From GCA-2686765 sp036012725 (GTDB lineage Bacteria > Pseudomonadota > Alphaproteobacteria > Rhodospirillales > 2-02-FULL-58-16), in NCBI GenBank assembly GCA_036012725.1, contig DASCPW010000066.1, positions 1-49,635 of the forward strand: 49,635 bases of DNA, in the 5' to 3' direction. The position numbers were made by a program, and so were the translations under genes. Of this stretch, positions 42,893 through 49,635 are shown piece by piece. The notes under the pieces are model-generated. The model was not told the DNA's origin. It ran no database searches and worked only from the letters and a program-made list of their open reading frames with translations. How positions within the stretch are numbered: the stretch's first letter is position 1; each line of letters starts with the position of its first letter.

Positions 42893-45730
42893 TCAGGTTT
42901 CCGGCAAGCTGCAACGGTCCAGTAGATAGACGATGGATCGATAGGGAATACCCCCGTGTCGCGAAAGCCCGATCTCGCAGGTGCGGCTGGTCGAATAGCC
43001 CTCGCGGATCTTGCCCCCCAGTGTCGGCTTCAGTTGAGCTAAGGCGCTCTCGTTGAGTTCTGGTGTGGTAAAACCCTTATCTCCGGCGAATCCGCAGCAG
43101 GCCATACCGTCGGGGATCACCACCTCCGAAGTACAGGCCTCGGCGATTGTGCGGAGCTTGGCTTCAAGCCCCATCTTGCGGGTCGAACATGTGACGTGTA
43201 GCGCCACCGGCTCCCTGCACTGGGTCACCTTCAGACGACTCAGGACATGTTCGGCCAGGAAACTCGCCAAGTCGTGGACGGGAAGCCGGTCTTTAACGAA
43301 ATTCCCCAGGCGGAAAGCACAGGGGCTGGTGTCCAGGAGAATGGGATAGGTCCCATCCAGACTAACGGTTCGGAGCGCCGCCTCCATTTCCGCCGCCTTG
43401 CGATCAGCAAGATCGGACAGCCCCTTGCTTTCAAAGGGCTGTCCGCAACAGAGCTCTTTCAGTTCCTGGGGGACGATTACCTGGTAGCCGGCCTTCTCCA
43501 GCACCGAGCAGACGACTTCTGGCAGAGGACGCCGGTCGGGATCGTTGACCGCCGGTCCCATGGTGCGTGCGGCGCAACTGGGCGCATAGACCACGATGGG
43601 TTGGTCGCCGCCGTCTGCCTCTGTAGGTAGGGGAGGTGGCTTGGCTGCGCAGGGCAGTGTTGTAGGCGCTATCGGAAAACGGCGGCCAGAGACGTTATGG
43701 AGATTCCTTGTCAGTCCTTCCAAACCACTGGCGCCGATTATGCTGCGCGCTAGACCGGCCGCCTTAAGCCCCATGCTCGTGATATCCATGGCCAGTCCGT
43801 AATGGTCCGCGGTCCAGTCGCCGAGTCGACGTCCGGTCTCCTTCATGCGGCGGCCACGGAGCACCTTGGTTAACGCTCCAGTCTCGATCCCCACAGGACA
43901 TACGGTGGCGCAGAGGCCGCAGGCGGCGCAGGTGTCAATACCTTGGTAGTCGTAAAGGTTGCTCAGAGCCTGGGCTTGGCCATCGTCCGAAAGACGAGAA
44001 ATTTCCCGCCAACCGACGATGCGCTGGCGAGGCGTCAGGGTCAGATCTCTGGACGGGCAGGTCTGTTCGCAGAAACCGCACTCGATGCACTTATCGATGA
44101 TAACGTCGGCGGCGGGCAGGGTCTTCAAGTTCTTCAGGTGAACCTGATCGTCCTCGTTGAGGATGCCCCCGGGATTGAGCACCCCCTCGGGATCGAAAAG
44201 CGCCTTGATGTCTTTCATCAGGCCATAGGCCTGGACGCCCCATTCCATCTGGACGAAGGGGGCCATGTTGCGTCCGGTTCCGTGCTCGGCCTTGAGCGAT
44301 CCACTATAGCCATCGACCACCATCAGACAAACGTCTTCCATGAAGCGGGCATAACGCGCCACCTCGGCCGCATCCATGAAATCCTGGGTAAAGACAAAAT
44401 GCAGGTTCCCCTCCAGTGCATGGCCGAAAATGATTGCTTCATCATAGCCGTGTCTTGTGAACAGCTCCTGGAGCTCCAGGGTGGCTTCAGCCAGCCGGGA
44501 CAGAGGGAAGGCTACATCCTCGATGATCACCGTGGTTCCGACGGGCCGGACACTCCCTACAGAGGGGAACAAACCCTTGCGGATATTCCATAGCCGGGCA
44601 CCTTCTTCGGCATTGGTGGTGAATTCGACGGGGCCGGCGATGTTAATCTTCTTCAACGCTTCTTGTACGGCTATGATATCCTCGTTCAGTCTCTGTTTGT
44701 CTGCCGAGCATATCTCCACCAAAAGCGCTGAGGAAACGTTGTCCAGATCCCGGATCGCCTTTGGCATGCCCGGCTTATTTTCAACCGAGCGCAGAGCCGC
44801 CCGATCCATTAGTTCGACCGCCGAAACAGGGCTTTGTTTCAGGGCCGTCGCCGCCTGGCAGGCTTCGGCTATGCCTGGGAAAAGCAGCAGGGAGGAGGCC
44901 TTGTCGGCGTACTCCGGAACCGTGTGGTAGGTGATTTCGGCAATGAAGCCCAGGGTCCCTTCGGATCCGATCATCAAGTGCTGGAGGATATCGAAAGGAT
45001 CCTCGAAGTCGACCAGGGCATTGAGACTGTAGCCCGTGGTGTTTTTGATCTTGAACTTGTCCCGGACACGTTTAGCCAACACTGGGTTGTCCAGAATTTG
45101 ACGGGCCATGGCGGAGAGGCCGTCAAGCAGTGCTCCGTGACTTTGCCGGAAAGCCATCCGGCTCTCTGTATCCCCAGTGTCCAGCAGGGTCCCGTCGGCC
45201 AGGATCACCTTCATGCTATCCAGGGTGCGGTAGCTGTTCTGGGCCGTGCCGCAGCACATTCCCGAGGCATTGTTGGCGGCGATGCCGCCTATCTTGGCCG
45301 CATTGATGGAGGCCGGGTCGGGGCCGATCTTGCGGCCAAAGGGGGCCAGGCGGCGGTTGGCCTGGCCACCGATTACCCCCGGACCCAGACGGACCTTATG
45401 GGCATTCTGGGCAATCTCGCAGTGGTCCCAACCACGGCCCAGAACCGCGAGAACCGAGTCCGTAACCGCCTGGCCCGACAGGCTGGTCCCGGCGGCCCGG
45501 AAGGTGACGGGTGTTCCACAGTCCTCTGAAAACCTAAGCAGACGCGAGACTTCGTCCACCGTCTCCACCATCACCACCAGCTTGGGCACCAGCCGGTAGA
45601 AGCTGGCGTCGGTTCCGTAAGCGAGAGTGCGTAACGGATCACGGATCAGGCGCGTTTCCGGTATGAAGGAGCGTAGCTTGGAGTACAGCCGGTCATAGGG
45701 TGCGGGCAGATGATCAGGGGAGTTAAACAC
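42893..45730 (-). CDS. FAD/4Fe-4S D-lactate dehydrogenase (Dld-II type)
   Basis: This is a membrane-associated, quinone-linked D-lactate oxidase of the FAD-binding plus Fe-S type. GTG 45730 with GGAAGG five bases upstream is the preferred start (MFNSPDHLPAPYDRLYSKLR); the longer frame upstream has no family similarity. In its 945 residues are a FAD_binding_4 domain (YGTDASFYRLVPKLVVMVET, FRAAGTSLSGQAVTDSVLAV), an FAD-oxidase C-terminal domain (ALEGNLHFVFTQDF, AEHGTGRNMAPFVQ) and two ferredoxin motifs (CIECGFCEQTCPSRD and CAACGLCATVCPVG). Two CCG-type cysteine modules follow (ELCCGQPFESKG, MACCGFAGDKGF). This matches Dld-II of Shewanella-type lactate operons. It follows LutC by 185 bases. Confidence 0.9.
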   Translation of the reverse strand: MFNSPDHLPAPYDRLYSKLRSFIPETRLIRDPLRTLAYGTDASFYRLVPKLVVMVETVDEVSRLLRFSEDCGTPVTFRAAGTSLSGQAVTDSVLAVLGRGWDHCEIAQNAHKVRLGPGVIGGQANRRLAPFGRKIGPDPASINAAKIGGIAANNASGMCCGTAQNSYRTLDSMKVILADGTLLDTGDTESRMAFRQSHGALLDGLSAMARQILDNPVLAKRVRDKFKIKNTTGYSLNALVDFEDPFDILQHLMIGSEGTLGFIAEITYHTVPEYADKASSLLLFPGIAEACQAATALKQSPVSAVELMDRAALRSVENKPGMPKAIRDLDNVSSALLVEICSADKQRLNEDIIAVQEALKKINIAGPVEFTTNAEEGARLWNIRKGLFPSVGSVRPVGTTVIIEDVAFPLSRLAEATLELQELFTRHGYDEAIIFGHALEGNLHFVFTQDFMDAAEVARYARFMEDVCLMVVDGYSGSLKAEHGTGRNMAPFVQMEWGVQAYGLMKDIKALFDPEGVLNPGGILNEDDQVHLKNLKTLPAADVIIDKCIECGFCEQTCPSRDLTLTPRQRIVGWREISRLSDDGQAQALSNLYDYQGIDTCAACGLCATVCPVGIETGALTKVLRGRRMKETGRRLGDWTADHYGLAMDITSMGLKAAGLARSIIGASGLEGLTRNLHNVSGRRFPIAPTTLPCAAKPPPLPTEADGGDQPIVVYAPSCAARTMGPAVNDPDRRPLPEVVCSVLEKAGYQVIVPQELKELCCGQPFESKGLSDLADRKAAEMEAALRTVSLDGTYPILLDTSPCAFRLGNFVKDRLPVHDLASFLAEHVLSRLKVTQCREPVALHVTCSTRKMGLEAKLRTIAEACTSEVVIPDGMACCGFAGDKGFTTPELNESALAQLKPTLGGKIREGYSTSRTCEIGLSRHGGIPYRSIVYLLDRCSLPET

Positions 45731-45915
45731 GTATACCTTCCAACCATCATACTCGTAGCATTGACCTGGTTTGGACCGGGACAACGAATGGCGTCGAACT
45801 TGGCGTCCTTTCCGATCTATCAGCCGGTCGGATCTCTTCGGCGCACATCTCGATAGCTCCGCGGGGATACTCGGCAGCGCACAATCGTTGATCTCTCGAT
45901 CCTCTGCGGCTTGCG
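45731..45915. other. Gap between LutC and Dld-II genes
   Basis: The stretch is open on the minus strand in the Dld frame but shows no domain. It ends in the GGAAGG ribosome site of dld. An internal promoter or RNA-processing site could be here; none is recognisable. Confidence 0.3.
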
Positions 45916-46563
45916 TTATCCATCGATCACCAGGACGATGAGTTCCTTGGGGCCGTGGACGCCAAAGGTGAGTTCCTGTTCGATATCGGCGGTCTTTGAG
46001 GGACCCGAAATCAGCACCACGTTGGTCGGCATTCCGTCCTGCCAGTTCTCTTCCGTCAGCGTCCACCATAAGGTGTCGTAGATTCGGTCGGCGTCCAGTA
46101 GGGCGATGTGTAGTGGCGGGACCAGGGACAGCAGGCGGGGCTCGGCTTCATTGGGCCAGAGGATCAGGCTGCCGGTCTCGGCGATGGCGCCACGGGTGGT
46201 GGTCAGGGCGGCGAGCGCTTCGAAGACCTCGGCCTTTCTGTCCTCGTAACGGCCGTCGTAAATGGTCAGGTCTGGACTACCTTCTTCGTCCTGCAAGCGT
46301 TCTATCAACTGATTATCCGTACCGATCAACAAGGATGGGATTGCCCTTTTTTCCAGCAGTCGGGCGACCAGCGCCGGCCAGTCCGCCTCGGTTGTCCGGT
46401 GAAACTCGGTGTTAACCGCCACCATCAGGCTTTCCAACCGGGCAATCTTTTCCTCCCTGCTCCAGCTTTTCCCGTAAATGACGGAGAAATCGGAAACCGG
46501 CCCCTCGCCGGCGGCGTCGCCGGCTCTTAACTTGGCCAGGATAGCATCCCTCGCATTACTCAT
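45916..46563 (-). CDS. lutC: Lactate utilisation protein C (LUD domain)
   Basis: LutC is the third component of the LutABC/LldEFG L-lactate dehydrogenase. The 215-residue protein from ATG 46563 (MSNARDAILAKLRAGDAAGE, with AAAGGA upstream) has a LUD domain: FEALAALTTTRGAIAETGSL, ILWPNEAEPRLLSLVPPLHI and VLISGPSKTADIEQELTFGV then HGPKELIVLVIDG. The TGPSkTaDIE.tlt.GvHGP signature is present in slightly changed form. It overlaps the lutB stop by eight bases. Confidence 0.93.
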   Translation of the reverse strand: MSNARDAILAKLRAGDAAGEGPVSDFSVIYGKSWSREEKIARLESLMVAVNTEFHRTTEADWPALVARLLEKRAIPSLLIGTDNQLIERLQDEEGSPDLTIYDGRYEDRKAEVFEALAALTTTRGAIAETGSLILWPNEAEPRLLSLVPPLHIALLDADRIYDTLWWTLTEENWQDGMPTNVVLISGPSKTADIEQELTFGVHGPKELIVLVIDG

Positions 46564-47986
46564 CTGCCAGTCCTTTCTCGCGCACCATCTGGTGCAGGGT
46601 CTTGCCGGCGAACCTAGGCTTGGTCCGCGCCGAGGTCCATTGCCTGAGCAGCGGCGCACCGGACGGCGCTAGGTTGCCGGCCTTGGCTAACAGCCCGGTC
46701 ATCATCCGATAGGCCGCCGGGGACCGATGCATCCATTTCCATCCCGTCCAGACTAAGTCCTCCATGACCGACTTCCTCGCCCCGCTTTCCTTGACCGTGG
46801 GCCGCGGGCAGTGCCCCGCCGCTTCGTCGCGCAACCGGACCAAAACCTGAGCGATGGGGATTCTCACCGGGCAGACCTCGACGCAGGCGTTGCAGAGCGA
46901 CGACGCCTCTGGCAGGTCGCCGAAGACCCGCATGCCCTCGATCTGCGGGGTGAGGATCTTGCCGATCGGCCCTGGATAGACCCCGCCGTAGGCATGGCCG
47001 CCGACCCGGGTGTAGACCGGGCAGTGGTTCATGCAGGCCCCGCAGCGGATGCATTGCAGGGTCCGCCGGGTCTCAGCGTCGGCATGGATTCGGCTACGGC
47101 CGTTGTCGAGCAGGATCAGGTGGACCTCCTCGGGGCCGTCCCTTTCGCCTTCCTTGCGGGGCGAGGTAATCATGTTAAAATAGGTGGTGATCGGCTGGCC
47201 GGTGGCCGAGCGGGTCAGCAGTGATAGCAGCGGCGGCACGTCTTCCAGCTTCTCGACCACCTTCTCAATCCCAGTCACCGCGATATGGACCGGCGGCACG
47301 GTGGTCACCATGCGCCCGTTGCCCTCGTTTTCGACCAGACAAAGGGTCCCGGTCTCAGCGACCGCGAAGTTGACCCCCGACAGACCGGCATCGGCGTCCT
47401 GGAACTCGCGGCGCAGCTGGGACCGCGCCACTGCCGTCATTTCGACCGGATCCTCGGTGTAGTCGTAATTCTCGATGTTGTCCTTGAACAACCGGGCGAT
47501 CTGGCCCCGGTTCTTGTGGATCGCCGGCATGATGAGGTGCGACGGCGTTTCCCCGGCCATCTGGACGATGTATTCGCCAAGGTCGGCCTCAAGCGCGGTG
47601 ATTCCATGCCGGCCCAGGTAGTCGTTGAGGTGCATCTCCTCGGAGACCATGGACTTTCCCTTGACCACCCGCTTGGCGCCCCGCCGCTGCAGAATTTCGA
47701 GAACGGTTTCGTTGGCCTGCTCGACGGTCTCGGCCCAGTGGACGGAGATGCCGTTGGCCGTGCAGTTGCGTTCCAATTGCTCCAACAGGTCGGGAAGCCT
47801 GGCGAGGGCCCGGCGGCGGATCGATTCGCCCAGGCCCCGTAGCCGCTCCCACTCGTTGACATCGGAGAACTGTTCCGCCCGCTTGTCCATCAGGCCATCC
47901 ATGGCACGGCGGAAGTTGGCCCGCAGTTGCGTGTCTTTCAACGCCGTTCCGGCGCGCTCCCGGAAACAACCTTCAGCGCCCGTCAT
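46556..47986 (-). CDS. lutB: Lactate utilisation iron-sulfur protein B
   Basis: LutB carries two 4Fe-4S clusters and a LUD domain and passes electrons from lactate oxidation. The 476 residues start at ATG 47986 (MTGAEGCFRERAGTALKDTQ, GGAG seven bases upstream). The LUD part shows RRGAKRVVKGKSMVSEEMHL, NFAVAETGTLCLVENEGNGR and PPVHIAVTGIEKVV. The ferredoxin part has CIRCGACMNHCPVYTRVGGH and CNACVEVCPVRIP, with all eight cysteines. A DUF3390-type tail follows. It overlaps lutA by 14 bases and lutC by eight. Confidence 0.95.
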   Translation of the reverse strand: MTGAEGCFRERAGTALKDTQLRANFRRAMDGLMDKRAEQFSDVNEWERLRGLGESIRRRALARLPDLLEQLERNCTANGISVHWAETVEQANETVLEILQRRGAKRVVKGKSMVSEEMHLNDYLGRHGITALEADLGEYIVQMAGETPSHLIMPAIHKNRGQIARLFKDNIENYDYTEDPVEMTAVARSQLRREFQDADAGLSGVNFAVAETGTLCLVENEGNGRMVTTVPPVHIAVTGIEKVVEKLEDVPPLLSLLTRSATGQPITTYFNMITSPRKEGERDGPEEVHLILLDNGRSRIHADAETRRTLQCIRCGACMNHCPVYTRVGGHAYGGVYPGPIGKILTPQIEGMRVFGDLPEASSLCNACVEVCPVRIPIAQVLVRLRDEAAGHCPRPTVKESGARKSVMEDLVWTGWKWMHRSPAAYRMMTGLLAKAGNLAPSGAPLLRQWTSARTKPRFAGKTLHQMVREKGLADE

Positions 47987-48734
47987 CGGTCCGCTCCAAA
48001 AGAAATTCGGCGATGTGCCGTCCCAAAACCGCGCTTCCTTTCTTGCCAAGGGCACCGGTAATGTTCATCAGACAGCCGCAATCGCCGGACACGATTTTTT
48101 CGGCCCCGCTCTGCTCGATATCGGCGGCCTTGTCGGTGACCATAGCAGCGGAGACGTCGGGCTGCTTGACGCTGAAGGTGCCGCCAAAACCACAACATTC
48201 CTTTTCCCGCTGAAGTTCCACGAGTTCGACTTTGGCCAATTGGCGGAGCAGTGTTTTTGGCTCATCGCGGATTCCCATCTCGCGTTGCGAATGGCAGGAG
48301 CCGTGCCAAGTCACCCGGATAGGATCGCCCCTGTCCTCCAGGGCAACGCCGGCCACGTGAACAAGGAACTCGGTTAATTCGAAAACGCGCTCGGCCAGGG
48401 CCTTCGCAGTTGCTTCCTCGGGGTAGCCTTCGAACAGGTAAGGATAATGCCTACGCATCATTCCGGCGCAAGACCCGGACGGCAGCACCACCGGGATATC
48501 CTTAGGGAATAGCTTGATCTGCGCCGCTGCCACGGCCCGGGCCTCGTCCCTGTGGCCGTTGTTGAAGGCCGGCTGGCCGCAGCAGCTCTGGCCCTGCGGA
48601 AAGATCATCTTGATCCCCTGGCGCTGCAACAGCTCCATCCCGGCCATGCCGGCCCGAGGATAGAACAGATCGACCAAGCAGGTGCCGAAAAAATAGACCG
48701 CTCCCGGTTTCTCCGGGTAGTCCCGATCAGTCAT
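47973..48734 (-). CDS. lutA: Lactate utilisation protein A (CCG cysteine-rich)
   Basis: LutA resembles the heterodisulfide reductase-type CCG subunits of the three-part L-lactate dehydrogenase. The 253-residue protein from ATG 48734 (MTDRDYPEKPGAVYFFGTCL) has two cysteine modules: GTCLVDLFYPRAG with GQSCCGQPAFNNGH, and WHGSCHSQREMG with KECCGFGGTFSVKQ. An upstream ATG adds nine residues and is less well supported. It begins 41 bases after the regulator gene and overlaps lutB. Confidence 0.94.
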   Translation of the reverse strand: MTDRDYPEKPGAVYFFGTCLVDLFYPRAGMAGMELLQRQGIKMIFPQGQSCCGQPAFNNGHRDEARAVAAAQIKLFPKDIPVVLPSGSCAGMMRRHYPYLFEGYPEEATAKALAERVFELTEFLVHVAGVALEDRGDPIRVTWHGSCHSQREMGIRDEPKTLLRQLAKVELVELQREKECCGFGGTFSVKQPDVSAAMVTDKAADIEQSGAEKIVSGDCGCLMNITGALGKKGSAVLGRHIAEFLLERTDDGR

Positions 48735-48775
48735 ATCGATGTGCTCCCTTAATTGCGTCATATTCCTAAATAAGA

Positions 48776-49585
48776 TCAGGAAGCTTTCCGCTCCCTACGT
48801 TTATTTGCCGCACTCAAGCGCTTACGATAGCGCTCAAGACGGCGATATGAGACTTCTGTACGGGCTTCTTCGTGGCCCATATCTTGGGTCACCTCTTTTA
48901 CGTAACGCAAGTGGCTGGCCGCCGCGTCCCTGGCCTTATCCGAGTCTCCGTCCATGATGGGTCTGTAGATTGCACAGTGTTGCTTGAGCAACAAGTCCCG
49001 CGAACCGGGGTGGGTGTAGAGCTGCATTCGATTGAAGAAAACGCCCTTGCGCAGCAGGGTGAAGAGACTGCGTGAGACGTGAAGAAGCACCACGTTATGG
49101 CTTGCCTCAGCAATGGCCATATGGAAATCGGCATCGACGTCAGCTTCCCGAGTAGGGTCCTCGGTCCCATGGGCCTTCTCCATGGCCTCGATGCAGACGG
49201 TCAGCAACTCCCGATCCACATCTGTCGCCCTTAGCGCCGCGAAGTAAGCGGATGTGCCATCGAGGAAAGTGCGAAACTCAAGAAAATCCTGGGCGGTGCT
49301 TGGAGCGTTTTGAAAGAGAGCCGCCAGGGGATCGGTCAGCGACGGAGCAAGGAAATTGCAAACATATGTCCCCCCTCCATGTTTTGTCTCCAATAGCCCC
49401 TTTTTCTCGAGCTTTTGCAGAGCTTCGCGCAGGGACGGACGGGAAACATCCATCTGCTGGGCGAGATCGCGTTCGGACAGCAGCCGCTCACCAGGCACCA
49501 ACACCCCCTGGATTACGAGCTTCTCCAGCTGGATGGCTACAACATCGGATATTTTTTCCTGTTTGATACGTTTGTAGGCTACCAT
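48776..49585 (-). CDS. FadR/LldR-type GntR-family regulator
   Basis: The 269-residue protein has an N-terminal winged helix-turn-helix (PGERLLSERDLAQQMDVSRP, SLREALQKLEKKGLLETKHG, GGTYV) and an all-helical FCD ligand domain with the metal-binding Asp/His pattern (DADFHMAIAEASHNVVLLHV, LLKQHCAIYRPIMDGDSDKA). It is followed by lutA on the same strand, so it is probably the lactate-responsive repressor of the operon, comparable with LldR or LutR. The tail is strongly basic (RRLERYRKRLSAANKRRERK). Its operator would be upstream of 49585, at the window edge. Confidence 0.9.
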   Translation of the reverse strand: MVAYKRIKQEKISDVVAIQLEKLVIQGVLVPGERLLSERDLAQQMDVSRPSLREALQKLEKKGLLETKHGGGTYVCNFLAPSLTDPLAALFQNAPSTAQDFLEFRTFLDGTSAYFAALRATDVDRELLTVCIEAMEKAHGTEDPTREADVDADFHMAIAEASHNVVLLHVSRSLFTLLRKGVFFNRMQLYTHPGSRDLLLKQHCAIYRPIMDGDSDKARDAAASHLRYVKEVTQDMGHEEARTEVSYRRLERYRKRLSAANKRRERKAS

Positions 49586-49635
49586 ATCCTGGCTCCGATG
49601 TGTTCAATAGCTTAATTGGCGCGAAAAATGCGCCG

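Noticed and set aside
45731..46069. N-terminal extension of the D-lactate dehydrogenase to the upstream ATG
   Set aside because: The first ~113 residues have no family similarity and overlap lutC, whereas GTG 45730 has a strong ribosome site.

Overview
The window looks like a chromosomal segment of a GC-rich alphaproteobacterium, most likely Rhodospirillales-like. Supporting signs are the order rpmH-rnpA-yidD-yidC-engB-argB, the long alphaproteobacterial form of dCTP deaminase, an EipA/DUF1134 envelope protein, an F1Fo-ATPase zeta-type (DUF1476) protein and a DUF2336-type gene. No rRNA, CRISPR array or intact insertion sequence was seen. One tRNA, tRNA-Arg(CCT), is present.

Layout. 1-3.5 kb: a broken FRAG1/DRAM-type membrane gene, an ABC-F ATPase and an HD-GYP remnant. 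3.5-8.2 kb: rmuC, def-fmt, an eroded uncharacterised gene and truA. 8.2-11.7 kb: the lysine/peptidoglycan genes dapD and dapE, a membrane protein and a pyrimidine 5'-nucleotidase. 11.8-16.9 kb: a broken DUF2336 gene, argB, and the engB-yidC-yidD-rnpA-rpmH block. 17-24 kb: a TVP38 protein, a chimeric deletion scar (flavoprotein N-terminus joined to a histidine-kinase C-terminus), gamma-glutamyltransferase, a ccoQ-like relic, dcd and panBC. 24-28 kb: clpB converging on an M23 peptidase. 28.2-34.2 kb: a cobalamin riboswitch followed by a tight vitamin B12 uptake operon (TonB-dependent receptor, BtuF-, BtuC- and BtuD-like proteins, TonB). 34-41.5 kb: broken alanine dehydrogenase, EipA, mmsA, DUF1476, an integrase stub beside tRNA-Arg, a PagL-like protein, proline iminopeptidase, a cupin, a broken nuclease and a ParB-like protein. 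41.5-49.6 kb: a bdhA 3' remnant, then a lactate-oxidation operon read leftwards (FadR-type regulator, LutA, LutB, LutC, FAD/Fe-S D-lactate dehydrogenase, AEC transporter).

The most notable feature is selective gene erosion. About a dozen accessory loci carry premature stops, single-base indels or truncation junctions, while roughly 40 core genes (about 37 kb) between them are intact. Every internal stop except one of uncertain origin is reachable from the expected codon by one C:G to T:A transition. Several frameshifts sit in short homopolymers. This argues for a lineage losing accessory functions (amino acid catabolism, c-di-GMP signalling, two-component sensing, nucleoside uptake, extracellular nuclease) while keeping core metabolism, B12 scavenging and lactate oxidation. 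Several long intergenic palindromes, some overlapping stop codons, form a second layer of structure.
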